A stretch of 64,000 bases of DNA from Kordiimonadaceae bacterium (GTDB lineage: Bacteria > Pseudomonadota > Alphaproteobacteria > Sphingomonadales > Kordiimonadaceae): contig JAEPQB010000002.1 of assembly GCA_017640725.1 (NCBI GenBank), positions 822,607-886,606 of the forward strand, written 5' to 3'. Made by a program: the position numbers and the translations under genes. Numbering within the stretch: the first letter of the stretch is position 1; every line of letters begins with the position of its first letter. The notes under the pieces are model-generated. The model did no database searches and had not been told where the DNA came from. It saw only the letters and a list, made by a program, of their open reading frames with translations. Below are positions 7,995-15,417 of the stretch, piece after piece.

Positions 7995-8020
7995 ATCCGA
8001 GCACACCAAAACGCTCGGAT
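7995..8020. promoter_or_regulatory. hairpin in the leader of the MATE gene
   Basis: ATCCGAGC (7995-8002) and GCTCGGAT (8013-8020) are perfect complements with a 10-base loop. The hairpin ends 55 bases before the MATE start codon and has no T-tract, so it is not a standard terminator. It could be an mRNA structure that affects translation or stability, or a dyad operator. Confidence 0.4.
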
Positions 8021-8075
8021 CACCAGACATTCAATCCGTAGCGTTTATCCAAACTTCTAATACGGAATTGATATT

Positions 8076-9476
8076 ATGGCGACTTTAGCCACAGAAAATA
8101 TTCAAAAAGCAGACCTGCCAAAAACCTGGCAGGGTGAAACGCGCATATTGCTGTCGCTCGGTGTTCCGATGGCGCTGACGCAGCTTATTGCCTTTGCAGT
8201 TTACACAATTGATGTGCTTATGATCGGGCGCATTTCCCCTGAAGACTTAGCAGCAGCATCCTTGGGCACAGTAATATACTTCGCTCTGTGGATGGTTGGG
8301 TCTGGTCCTATCATGGCGGTCTCACCACTTGTGAGCCAGGCGCTGGGTGCCAACCAGAACGACACCCGCGATGTGCGTCGCTCGGTGCGCATGGCATTAT
8401 GGGCTATTTTCCTGATGTTCCCGGTTGCGTTGATTGCACTGGCGTTCACGGAACCCGTAGCCCTGGCACTCGGTCAGGACCCCGGTGTTTCTGCCAAAGC
8501 GGGTGATTATGTTTTTGCCCTTTCTTTCGGTTGGCCGTTCGCGCTTGCTACAATGGCACTTCGGAATTTTTTGGCCGCGCTCGAAAAAACCAAAGTGCCG
8601 CTTGTGCTGGTCGCGCTGACGACTGCCATTAACGCAGGCCTGAACTATTTGCTGATCTTTGGCACGTTTGGCTTCCCCCGGCTTGAGCTGGTGGGTGCAG
8701 GCATCGCATCTTCGCTCTCATACACCACAGGGTTCTTTTTGTTTGTGGTCTACATCCTGATCGACAAGCAGGCGAAAAAGTTCGAACTGTTTGACCGCTT
8801 TTGGGTGTCTGACTGGCAACGCCTGAAGGAAGTTGTGGCGCTTGGCTGGCCCATCAGCCTGACCACCATCTTTGAAGGCATGCTATTCAACACGGCGGTC
8901 ATCATGATGGGCCTGATTGGGATCATGGAAGTGGCTGCATACCAAATTTCAATCAATGTGGTCGCGCTTGCGTTCATGTTGCCTTGGGGTCTGTCCATGG
9001 CCGGCGCTGTACGTATTGGTCTGGCCAAAGGTGCTGAGAACATCGCAGCAACGCAGCGGGCAGCAGCCGTGACACTGGTGGCCGCAACGCTGTCAGTTGT
9101 TGCCCTGGCTCTGGTAATCGCGGTCTTTCCAGTGAATGTAGCCGCATTCTATCTGGACCTGAATGACCCTGCGAACAGCGAAGTTATTCGTCTGGTGTTG
9201 TTGTTCCTGCCAATTGCAGCAGCTTTCATGATCTTTGACGCCGGGCAGGTGGCGGCCAATCAACTGCTGCGTGGTCTTAAGGACGTGCGCTGGCCAATGT
9301 ATCTGACAGGTGTAAGCTATTGGATTATTGGATTTCCTGTCGCTCTTTACCTCGGTCTAGGCACGACGTTTGGTGCGGTAGGTATCTGGTATGGACTAAC
9401 GGCAGGGCTTATTGCAGCCACCTTGTTTTTGGGAGCAAGGCTGTGGTGGATTGCCTGGCGCAACGCAGGCCACTAA
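8076..9476 (+). CDS. MATE family multidrug/organic cation efflux transporter
   Basis: The protein has 466 residues and about twelve hydrophobic segments arranged in two MatE repeats. The first repeat opens with ILLSLGVPMALTQLIAFAVY and MIGRISPEDLAAASLG; the second with VVALGWPISLTTIFEGMLF and MEVAAYQISINV. The length matches NorM-like proteins, which exchange cations (Na+ or H+) for amphipathic drugs across the inner membrane. The actual substrate is unknown. The gene stands alone and ends in a strong terminator; its leader contains a short frame and a hairpin that could be regulatory. Confidence 0.92.
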   Translation: MATLATENIQKADLPKTWQGETRILLSLGVPMALTQLIAFAVYTIDVLMIGRISPEDLAAASLGTVIYFALWMVGSGPIMAVSPLVSQALGANQNDTRDVRRSVRMALWAIFLMFPVALIALAFTEPVALALGQDPGVSAKAGDYVFALSFGWPFALATMALRNFLAALEKTKVPLVLVALTTAINAGLNYLLIFGTFGFPRLELVGAGIASSLSYTTGFFLFVVYILIDKQAKKFELFDRFWVSDWQRLKEVVALGWPISLTTIFEGMLFNTAVIMMGLIGIMEVAAYQISINVVALAFMLPWGLSMAGAVRIGLAKGAENIAATQRAAAVTLVAATLSVVALALVIAVFPVNVAAFYLDLNDPANSEVIRLVLLFLPIAAAFMIFDAGQVAANQLLRGLKDVRWPMYLTGVSYWIIGFPVALYLGLGTTFGAVGIWYGLTAGLIAATLFLGARLWWIAWRNAGH

Positions 9477-9480
9477 ATGC

Positions 9481-9512
9481 AAAAAGGGCGCTTCATTCGA
9501 GGCGCCCTTTTC
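9481..9512. terminator. bidirectional intrinsic terminator
   Basis: The stem AAGGGCGC / GCGCCCTT has A-tracts before it and T-tracts after it on both strands. It lies between the convergent MATE and acyl-CoA dehydrogenase genes and can serve both. Confidence 0.85.
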
Positions 9513-9531
9513 TTGTCCTGCGTATCTGAAT

Positions 9532-10671
9532 CTAAATGGTACGGCCAATCAGCTCTTTCATTATTTCAGACGTTCCGCCGTAGATGCGCTGTACGCGGCT
9601 GTCAGTATAATGATGTGCAATTTCATACTCGGACATAAAGCCATAGCCGCCATGCAACTGCACGCAGGTGTCGACCACCCTGCCCTGCATTTCTGTCGTC
9701 CACAGCTTAGACATAGCACCACCCGCTGCATCCAGCTCACCTTTCAGATGCTTTTGCAGGCACTGATCGACAAAAGCCCAACCAACCTCAAGTTCGGTTT
9801 TCATTTCAGCCAGCTTGAAGCGTGTGTTCTGAAATTTTGAGATGGGCTTGCCAAATGCCTGACGCTCTTTCACATAGTCGACCGTGATGTCAAACGCGCG
9901 CTGTGCACCGGCCATGGCGATGAAACCGATTGAGAGGCGCTCTTGTGGCAGCTGCTGCATCAGATACATAAAGCCAGCGTTTTCATGGCCGATCATATTG
10001 GTCGTTGGCACGCGCACTTCATCAAAAAACAGTTCTGACGTATCGGACGAATGCTGGCCAATTTTGTCCAGGTTGCGCCCGCGGCGGAACCCTTCCCGAT
10101 CGGCTTCAACCACAATCAGGCTCACACCGCGTGCGCCTTCTTCGGGGTTGGTTTTGCAAGCAACAATCACAAAGTCGCAGTTCTGGCCGTTCGAGATAAA
10201 TGTCTTCTGGCCGTTGATCACATAGTGATTGCCGTCAAGCTTCGCCGTGGTTTTGATGCCTTGTAGGTCGCTTCCGGTGCCAGGCTCTGTCATCGCAATT
10301 GCGCCAACCATCTCGCCGGTTGCCATTTTTGGCAGGATGCGCTCCTTGAGCTCATCCGAGCCATAATCGAGAAGGTATGGTGCAACAATGTCCGAATGAA
10401 CCGCAATACCGGCACCACCGCCACGGTTATACATCTGCTCTTCATTGATAATGCAGTTAAAGCGATAGTCGCCGTCTACGCCGCCATATTGCTCCGGCAT
10501 CTGCGGGCACAAAAGACCGGCATCCCCCAGCTTGTTCCAAAACTCGCGCGGTACTTTGCCAGCCTTGCTCCATTCCGCGCCGTGCGGCGTGGCTTCGGTT
10601 TGGAAAAATTTGCGGACAGCATCCCGGAAAATATGATGCTCTTCTTCGTAAATTGCACGCTGCGCCAGCAT
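9532..10671 (-). CDS. acyl-CoA dehydrogenase, long-chain (LCAD) type
   Basis: A 379-residue flavoenzyme that removes the alpha and beta hydrogens of acyl-CoA in beta-oxidation or branched-chain breakdown, passing electrons to ETF. It shows the FAD/substrate motifs AIAMTEPGTGSDLQGIKT and GQKTFISNG, the helix VKERQAFGKPI, and a C-terminus with VQLHGGYGFM and RIYGGTSEIMKELIGR. The usual catalytic Glu of YEGT is Gly here. Instead, the segment LPQERL carries the Glu in the place used by long-chain and isovaleryl dehydrogenases, so it is probably active and belongs to that branch. A palindrome about 85 bases upstream may be a TetR-type operator. Substrate chain length cannot be read from the sequence. 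Confidence 0.92.
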   Translation of the reverse strand: MLAQRAIYEEEHHIFRDAVRKFFQTEATPHGAEWSKAGKVPREFWNKLGDAGLLCPQMPEQYGGVDGDYRFNCIINEEQMYNRGGGAGIAVHSDIVAPYLLDYGSDELKERILPKMATGEMVGAIAMTEPGTGSDLQGIKTTAKLDGNHYVINGQKTFISNGQNCDFVIVACKTNPEEGARGVSLIVVEADREGFRRGRNLDKIGQHSSDTSELFFDEVRVPTTNMIGHENAGFMYLMQQLPQERLSIGFIAMAGAQRAFDITVDYVKERQAFGKPISKFQNTRFKLAEMKTELEVGWAFVDQCLQKHLKGELDAAGGAMSKLWTTEMQGRVVDTCVQLHGGYGFMSEYEIAHHYTDSRVQRIYGGTSEIMKELIGRTI

Positions 10672-10753
10672 TGCTCGTCTCTCCCAAAATCAGCTCTGCA
10701 TTCTCTCGCTTGCAAGTGAAGATGGGTCAGCGGGGGGTGCTTGTCAAATTAAA

Positions 10754-10769
10754 TGGACTGGTCAGTCCA
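10754..10769. promoter_or_regulatory. palindromic operator upstream of the acyl-CoA dehydrogenase
   Basis: TGGACTG (10754-10760) and CAGTCCA (10763-10769) form a perfect 7-bp dyad with a 2-bp centre. It lies 83 bp upstream of the dehydrogenase start. Short dyads of this kind are typical sites for TetR-family regulators of fatty-acid genes; the regulator is not in the neighbourhood. Confidence 0.5.
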
Positions 10770-10792
10770 CTTTTTCTGGTTTTGCGTGGATA

Positions 10793-10820
10793 ATAAAAAA
10801 GGGAGCGCGATGCTCCCTTT
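10793..10820 (-). terminator. intrinsic terminator of the 11197 gene
   Basis: On the minus strand the stem AAAGGGAGC / GCTCCCTTT with a 5-base loop is followed by a T-tract. It begins 27 bases after the stop of the periplasmic protein gene. Confidence 0.85.
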
Positions 10821-10846
10821 AAAATTTGCTGGCGATATTGCCCGAG

Positions 10847-11197
10847 TTAGCTGTTTTGAGCCCGCCTGTATGCCCGAATGGCTTCGTTCAGTTTGATCTG
10901 AAGATCACGACGATCGTTGTGTAAATCGTTCAGGTCATCCTGCCGGCGCTCTATTTGCTCTTTTGTCATATATGGTGACACCAAAGCGGTCCGTTGTTCC
11001 ATGCAGGAGATGAACTCATCCACGGTCGCAGAATAAGCGAGCACACTCGTGCGTGCTTGCCTGATGTCTTCGGCGGACGCCGTATCACCCGTTGGCACCA
11101 ATGGCAAATCCAGTGGCGGCTCACCACAGTCGGCTGCATTTACTGCTGAACCAGCCAGCAAAGTTGCACCCGCAAAATGGGCCAATAACTTAGTCAT
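10847..11197 (-). CDS. hypothetical periplasmic protein, 116 residues
   Basis: The protein starts with a clear signal peptide (MTKLLAHFAGATLLAGSAVNA, cleaved before ADCGEPP). The mature part has two Cys residues (one near the new N-terminus, one in ISCMEQR) that could form a disulfide. The rest is one long charged helical region with many Arg, Asp and Gln residues, ending in AIRAYRRAQNS. No family is recognised. The ATG at 11197 is preceded by GGGGTGA at good spacing. The gene is single and has its own terminator at 10793-10820. Confidence 0.75.
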   Translation of the reverse strand: MTKLLAHFAGATLLAGSAVNAADCGEPPLDLPLVPTGDTASAEDIRQARTSVLAYSATVDEFISCMEQRTALVSPYMTKEQIERRQDDLNDLHNDRRDLQIKLNEAIRAYRRAQNS

Positions 11198-11267
11198 ATT
11201 TTCACCCCACACTCAGTTACAAAGTCTGCGCGCATTTTACGCAAAATTGTTTGAATGGCAAATGAAC

Positions 11268-11291
11268 GGCGCACCGGCCAAGTGGTGCGCC
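11268..11291 (-). terminator. hairpin downstream of the Lys/Ala-tail gene
   Basis: GGCGCACC (11268-11275) and GGTGCGCC (11284-11291) can form a perfect 8-bp stem starting nine bases past the stop of the gene at 11301. The T-tract is missing, so the terminator call is tentative. Confidence 0.45.
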
Positions 11292-11300
11292 TGATCCATA

Positions 11301-12074
11301 TTAGTCTTTTTTGGCAGAAGCCTTTTTAGCAGCTGGCTTTTTTGCGGCCGCTTTTTTGGCAGGCGTTTTTTTGGCAGCTGGCTTTTTCGCTGCAGCCTTT
11401 TTAGCTGGCGCTTTTTTCGGTTCCGCCTCAGTTGCTGCTGGTGCCGCTGGTGCCGCCTCTGGCGCTGCAGCTGGCGCTTGTTGTGCTGCCGCTGCTTGCT
11501 GCTCTGCCGCCGCCTTTGCTCGCTCCTCGTCCTCTTGCTTGGCAAGTTCCGGGAAAAGTTGGCGATAAATCTGATTCACACGACCCGCCACATCAGAGAT
11601 AGCATTTGCAATCGCTTGGAAGTTATAGCCCACACCTTGGTAGTAGAACACATTGTCGCCTGTGCTAAACGCGCGGTACAAGCAGCCTTCAGGCGTATTG
11701 CCATCGCCCAACTGTTTCAAATCGCCCACATAATCGAACACGACTTGCTGGCCCTTGGTGGCGCCAACCCATTCTTCGGTTTTTTGGTCAGTGCGTTCCC
11801 ACAGTTCCGCCAACCGGCGATCATTCAGAGGGTGTTTTTCTTGCAGCTGCAGAACCTTCCGAAGCTGCTCGCCGCGACCACGGGAGCGCGCACGCGTTGG
11901 CCACAGCAGGCCAGCAATTTGACTGGCCGGCATCAAAACCATCTGGCTCGCGAACAAAACACCCGGTCCGGCGCGGTTACCCATGGCTTGATTGAAAAGA
12001 TTGAACGCAGCTTCTGCATGCAAACACTGATTGCGAAGCTCGTGAACGTAGATCGCGAGTGTATTCTGATCCAT
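11301..12074 (-). CDS. hypothetical protein with a histone-H1-like Lys/Ala/Pro C-terminal tail
   Basis: In this 257-residue protein the first 170 residues are a soluble helical domain (start MDQNTLAIYVHELRNQCLHA) with motifs such as HPLNDRRLAELWERTD and GCLYRAFSTGDNVFYYQG; this domain is not recognised. It is followed by an Ala/Gln/Pro-rich segment (about 180-215). A tail of about 40 residues is made of repeated Ala-Lys-Lys-Pro/Ala units (AKKPAAKKTPAKKAAAKK region). Such tails occur in bacterial histone-like proteins, in some phasin-like and polyphosphate-associated proteins, and bind DNA or polyanions. Function is therefore open: nucleoid, granule or polyanion association are all possible. 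No signal peptide is seen. The start follows no strong ribosome site. Confidence 0.7.
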   Translation of the reverse strand: MDQNTLAIYVHELRNQCLHAEAAFNLFNQAMGNRAGPGVLFASQMVLMPASQIAGLLWPTRARSRGRGEQLRKVLQLQEKHPLNDRRLAELWERTDQKTEEWVGATKGQQVVFDYVGDLKQLGDGNTPEGCLYRAFSTGDNVFYYQGVGYNFQAIANAISDVAGRVNQIYRQLFPELAKQEDEERAKAAAEQQAAAAQQAPAAAPEAAPAAPAATEAEPKKAPAKKAAAKKPAAKKTPAKKAAAKKPAAKKASAKKD

Positions 12075-12344
12075 AACCCAAAGTATCTCTTATTGTTGCT
12101 CTCAAGCGTTGCACAGGTACCGTGGCTCCAGTCCCCCCAAAACCACATTCATGGCGCCTGCTGAAATAACAACGCTTATTACGACCGGGAGCGATAGCAC
12201 AAGCCCCGAAGGCATGCCAGCGCGGAATCGCCCAAATCCCAAGTTTTACAGCCCATCTGAGCCGTCACGGGAGTGTGAACCGCCCAAAGAAGCGCTTTAA
12301 CTGGTTTTTTACCTGATGGTTGCTATACTGGGGACGGGTAAAAC

Positions 12345-12776
12345 GTGGGTGCCATTATGGCAGATGCAAGCATTGCGGCTGGTGCAGCCGCAGGTAGCAG
12401 TAGTATATCGCGCACTTCTGGTGCGAGCGGTCAAGGGCGTGTCAGCGCACTTCGGCCGGTTTCTGCGCTTGCGCCAACCCCGCAGGCATTCTCACAAAAC
12501 CTAGCAATAGCCCGCCCCATCGAAGTTGAAGCCCCCACACAGGTCATCACATCAGAACCTGGTACCGCTCGGCTGTCGAGCAATGTTCAGCTGATCTTGG
12601 CAGAAACGCGAACACAAGAAGACCAATCAGATTTTGTGGACCGATCAACCCTTGATCAGGCGGCGAACAGCTATGCCCAAGGTCAAGCTGCTGTGCGCGA
12701 AACCATAGGGATTGCACAAATTGCTGCAGCCAACAGCAATACGCCCGCCACAAATAGTCAAGACACGTCAGCTTAG
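12345..12776 (+). CDS. hypothetical Ala/Ser/Thr-rich protein, about 143 residues
   Basis: An open frame starting with GTG at 12345 (or ATG at 12357) and ending at 12776. The N-terminal half is Ala, Gly and Ser rich and probably disordered. The C-terminal half has a helical stretch (FVDRSTLDQAANSYAQGQAAV) and a Asn/Thr/Ser-rich end. There is no signal peptide or membrane helix. It resembles small proteins with disordered termini found near flagellar or envelope genes, but no family is recognised. The composition and ordinary codon use favour a real gene. The ribosome site is ambiguous. Confidence 0.5.
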   Translation: MGAIMADASIAAGAAAGSSSISRTSGASGQGRVSALRPVSALAPTPQAFSQNLAIARPIEVEAPTQVITSEPGTARLSSNVQLILAETRTQEDQSDFVDRSTLDQAANSYAQGQAAVRETIGIAQIAAANSNTPATNSQDTSA

Positions 12777-12789
12777 CAGTTTATCAGTT

Positions 12790-13239
12790 TCACAAAGAAG
12801 CGGGCACCTGCAGGTCACAGGTGCCAGAACATGCACAGCTGTTTTGCGCGCATCCGTACAGGGCGTCAGATACACGGCAGCCAGTGGTTGAGCAATCTTT
12901 GCAGCAATCGATGAGAGTGGTCAGCGCGGATTCCATTTCCTTCAACGCCTCAATTTTTGCCTGAACCACGGCCAATTGCTGATTGAGAGCCGGGCGCATG
13001 CTGCCACATGGCTCGTCCTCATCAGCCAGCGCCAACAAGCCGCGCACATCATCAAGGGGAAAGCCAAGGTCGCGGCACCGCCGAACGAACAACAGACGGG
13101 CTTGGTGCTGCTCATCATATATTCGGTGTCCACCATCGCTGCGAAATGGAGGCGGCATCAAGCCGATGCGTTCATAGTATCTGATGGTCTCGATATTGAC
13201 GCCTGTTGCGTGGCTCAGCTTGCCGATCGAATAGCGCAT
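12790..13239 (-). CDS. MerR-family metal-responsive regulator, ZntR/CadR type
   Basis: A 149-residue activator with the MerR winged-helix start MRYSIGKLSHATGVNIETIR and YYERIGLMPPPFRSDGGHRIY, followed by the dimerisation helix (about 82-110). The metal site is ZntR-like: Cys78, the Cys112-Cys113 pair at the end of the dimer helix, and Cys121. In addition the C-terminus is Cys-rich (Cys116, 130, 135, 137, 141), as in CadR/PbrR-like sensors with a tail. This suggests sensing of Zn, Cd or Pb. It is divergent from the metallothionein-like gene and a dyad lies in the shared region. The ATG at 13239 matches the family N-terminus; the in-frame extension to 13293 runs across the operator and is rejected. 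A hairpin (12803-12825) sits inside the 3' end. Confidence 0.9.
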   Translation of the reverse strand: MRYSIGKLSHATGVNIETIRYYERIGLMPPPFRSDGGHRIYDEQHQARLLFVRRCRDLGFPLDDVRGLLALADEDEPCGSMRPALNQQLAVVQAKIEALKEMESALTTLIDCCKDCSTTGCRVSDALYGCAQNSCACSGTCDLQVPASL

Positions 13240-13250
13240 GAAATTTTCTC

Positions 13251-13281
13251 TTGAATCTGTAGTGACTACAGATTGTACGAT
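13251..13281 (+). promoter_or_regulatory. MerR-type promoter and operator (19-bp spacer)
   Basis: A -35 box TTGAAT (13251-13256) and a -10 box TACGAT (13276-13281) are 19 bp apart, the over-long spacing that MerR proteins correct by twisting DNA. The perfect dyad AATCTGTAG-TGA-CTACAGATT sits at 13254-13274, between the boxes. It points to the metallothionein-like gene and is 15 bp from the regulator start, so it probably also controls the regulator. Confidence 0.82.
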
Positions 13282-13315
13282 CAGATTATCCAATAAACAA
13301 GAGAAAGGTTATGCA

Positions 13316-13426
13316 ATGTCCGACCAGGAAAACACCAAATGCAAATGCGGCCCTAACTGCCAGTGTGATTGTTGCTGCAAGCCAAACTGCGACTGTAACT
13401 GCGACTGCAGCTGTCGCTGCAAGTAG
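13316..13426 (+). CDS. metallothionein-like Cys-rich metal-binding protein, 36 residues
   Basis: The ATG at 13316 has the site GAGAAAGG seven bases upstream. Thirteen of the 36 residues are Cys (positions 9, 11, 15, 17, 19-21, 25, 27, 29, 31, 33, 35), mostly as Cys-X-Cys and one Cys-Cys-Cys, with Asn, Asp and Lys between them and no hydrophobic core. This composition means a thiolate metal cluster, as in metallothioneins, in the cytoplasm. It does not match the pattern of the cyanobacterial SmtA type that I know, which has His and aromatic residues. It is driven by a MerR-type promoter divergent from a ZntR/CadR-like regulator, so it probably sequesters Zn, Cd, Pb or a similar ion. It is easily missed by gene finders because of its size. 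Confidence 0.85.
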   Translation: MSDQENTKCKCGPNCQCDCCCKPNCDCNCDCSCRCK

Positions 13427-13439
13427 GTGCAACCAATTG

Positions 13440-13466
13440 AGCCCGCTTCGATGAAGCGGGCTTTTC
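13440..13466 (+). terminator. intrinsic terminator of the metallothionein-like gene
   Basis: The stem AGCCCGCTT / AAGCGGGCT with a 5-base loop is followed by TTTTC. It starts 13 bases after the stop. Confidence 0.88.
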
Positions 13467-13493
13467 AATATTTTCAAACAACTTGGAAAGCGG

Positions 13494-14030
13494 TCAGGCT
13501 TGCGGTGCGCCGGTGGCAGTTAAGAGCACCCTGAGCCAGCGGCCAACCCGGTCCGAATGATCGGCTTTGCTGCTACTACCCACTGGCTGGCGACTGTAGA
13601 GAGTGATTGTCGAGCTGTAGGCATCTACTGACTGGATTTTGACAGTAACGACCGCCGGGAACGTATTGCCCGGCAATCGCTCGGTAAAATCAAACTGGTT
13701 TTCCACCAGATCAAACCGAAAGGTTTGGATGGTTGGATTACTGTCAGCAAAGTCAGCAAAGATCTGCCGAAGCTGGCCAGCATCTACTGGGAAAGACGGT
13801 GAAATGCTGTCAGCCGTCGCAACACCGCATGCGCCTGGTGCACATATCAGATACCCGGTGTCTTCGGGTTCATACTCAAGCGTTGCGAAATCAACTGGTG
13901 GCAAAGACCCCTCCCGGCCACCAAAGACATCCTCTCCACCACCGATCTGAACAACAAAATACAAGGCAAGCAGCCCAATTATCACAATCAGGCTGAGGCC
14001 AATGATCAATGATCGGAAGCGGTCGAGCAT
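13494..14030 (-). CDS. DUF1499 family membrane-anchored protein
   Basis: This 178-residue protein has one N-terminal membrane helix (about residues 7-28) followed by a soluble domain exposed to the periplasm. The end of this domain (TITLYSRQPVGSSSKADHSDRVGRWLRVLL) fits the DUF1499 pattern, in which a basic Arg-x-x-x-Trp motif closes the domain. Two Cys residues near residue 63 (LICAPGACG) could pair. The function of DUF1499 is unknown; members often sit by lipid or envelope genes. The next gene on the same strand is an SCP2 protein nine bases upstream, which makes a lipid link likely but unproven. Confidence 0.7.
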   Translation of the reverse strand: MLDRFRSLIIGLSLIVIIGLLALYFVVQIGGGEDVFGGREGSLPPVDFATLEYEPEDTGYLICAPGACGVATADSISPSFPVDAGQLRQIFADFADSNPTIQTFRFDLVENQFDFTERLPGNTFPAVVTVKIQSVDAYSSTITLYSRQPVGSSSKADHSDRVGRWLRVLLTATGAPQA

Positions 14031-14039
14031 TGTCAGTTC

Positions 14040-14339
14040 TTAACCGAGGATCGAACCCAGTTGCAGCGCCAGGCTCATGTCGCCTTCGACACGAATCTTG
14101 CCAGTCATGAACGCCATTTGCGGGTTCAGGTCTCCGGAAGCGACTTTCAGGAAGTTTTCGATGGTCACCTTCACCGTGCAATCAGCATCGCTGTCATCGT
14201 TATCGATCACAGTTGGTGAAGACTTGCCGTCGATGCGCACAACGCCGTCGTCGCCAAAATCAAATTTGATGATAGCGGAAATGGGTGAGTGCGCGCCAAC
14301 ACGGCCGCGCATTTCTTCAGTAATTTGTTCGAGGTTCAT
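14040..14339 (-). CDS. SCP2 sterol-binding domain protein
   Basis: A 99-residue stand-alone SCP2 domain with the pattern IKFDFGDDGVVRIDG, then DADCTVKVTIENFLKVASGDLNPQ and AFMTGKIRVEGDMSLALQLG. SCP2 proteins bind acyl-CoA, sterols or other lipids in a hydrophobic tunnel and act in the cytoplasm as carriers. The ATG at 14339 has GGAG eight bases upstream. It sits between the DUF1499 and AsmA-like genes on the same strand, so the three probably form an operon related to lipid handling. Confidence 0.93.
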   Translation of the reverse strand: MNLEQITEEMRGRVGAHSPISAIIKFDFGDDGVVRIDGKSSPTVIDNDDSDADCTVKVTIENFLKVASGDLNPQMAFMTGKIRVEGDMSLALQLGSILG

Positions 14340-14393
14340 AGGTATCTCCGTTGACGATGCACAGAATATTGGACCGACGCGTCCATAAATCAA

Positions 14394-15143
14394 TCAGTTA
14401 TTATCATCATCTTCGCTTTTGCGCTTTGAGCGCAACTTGTTCAACAGGCTTCCTGCCTGCTTTTCAAGCTCCCCGCGCGCATCTTTTGCGAGACCTTTCA
14501 GCGTATCCCCGGCACCCGCCGCAACAAGGGCTTTTGTGATCTGGGGCTGCAGGGTATCCATGATATGGCGTGCGATCTCACGGGGCGCCAAGCCTTGTTC
14601 ATCAGTTCCCAGATCCGTCAGCGTAAAATCCGCAAGGTTGACATCTTCATCGACACGCAGGATTCCGCCTTCTTTCTGAACAGATATTTGCGGATTGCGA
14701 ACAGCAAGGCGGCGGATCGTCAGTGTAATCGGCTGACCATCGATCTCGCTTGGTCCGGCACCGGCAGCCAGCTTTTGCTGCAACGCCTGAAAGTTCGATT
14801 GGCTTCCAATAACGCGCGCATCAAACATGGGCTGGTCGATCGTGATTTCATCAACAATGATGTGATCATCCAATATGGTATTGGTGTCCACTTTCATGTC
14901 AAAAGCGCCAAGCGACATCAGTGACCCTTCGCCAAACCCGTCTGGCTGACCAACGGCAAAATCCGTTACCTGCACGCGACCTGAAAGTGGGGAAATAGAG
15001 ACACTGCCCACTGTCACAGGCACAGAAAGCGCCTGTGGGCCGGCCGTTTCCACACCGGTTTTCACAATGGCATTCATTTGGGTGTACGCAACCACGCCAA
15101 TAATCGCGATGATCAGCAAAAGCCCAATAAATAGTTTTTTCAA
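14394..15143 (-). CDS. AsmA/DUF748-like periplasmic protein
   Basis: This 249-residue protein has an N-terminal membrane anchor (residues 4-22), then a beta-rich region with features of AsmA/DUF748 proteins: VPVTVGSVSISPLSGRVQVTDFAVGQPDGF followed by DTNTILDDHIIVDEITIDQP. Repeating strands of this type occur in the bridge-like lipid-transfer proteins of the envelope. The C-terminal third is helical and charged, ending in a Lys/Asp-rich tail. Only a short fragment of an AsmA barrel is present, so it may be an accessory protein. It is the first gene of the probable operon with SCP2 and DUF1499. Confidence 0.7.
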   Translation of the reverse strand: MKKLFIGLLLIIAIIGVVAYTQMNAIVKTGVETAGPQALSVPVTVGSVSISPLSGRVQVTDFAVGQPDGFGEGSLMSLGAFDMKVDTNTILDDHIIVDEITIDQPMFDARVIGSQSNFQALQQKLAAGAGPSEIDGQPITLTIRRLAVRNPQISVQKEGGILRVDEDVNLADFTLTDLGTDEQGLAPREIARHIMDTLQPQITKALVAAGAGDTLKGLAKDARGELEKQAGSLLNKLRSKRKSEDDDNN

Positions 15144-15417
15144 AACTGCTCTCCCCGGCTGTGGTTACCTGCGGCAGTGAGATTGCCACTTGTACAGACG
15201 CTTATCATGCCAATACGGCAGGAAAATGTAAGTCCTATTTATGAGGCATCTCGGCAAAACCCTTCTCTCTGCTTCAAAAAGGTGCGACCATTGCAGCCGC
15301 GGTGATAATTCGCTAGAAAATATAAGAACTTATTGGGGGCTGCCCTGAGTGCCGCATAATTGGCCTGCCAGTTGCAAGGCAAAGTTATGCTGAAGATTGC
15401 GCTGGGATTTTGTCGAA

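Noticed and set aside
11237..11568. Frames in other registers over the Lys/Ala tail
   Set aside because: Low-complexity sequence gives open frames in several registers; only the minus frame from 12074 has a normal N-terminal domain.
13238..13315. Longer start for the metallothionein-like protein at 13238
   Set aside because: It would run through the MerR operator and the promoter boxes; the ATG at 13316 has a good ribosome site downstream of the promoter.
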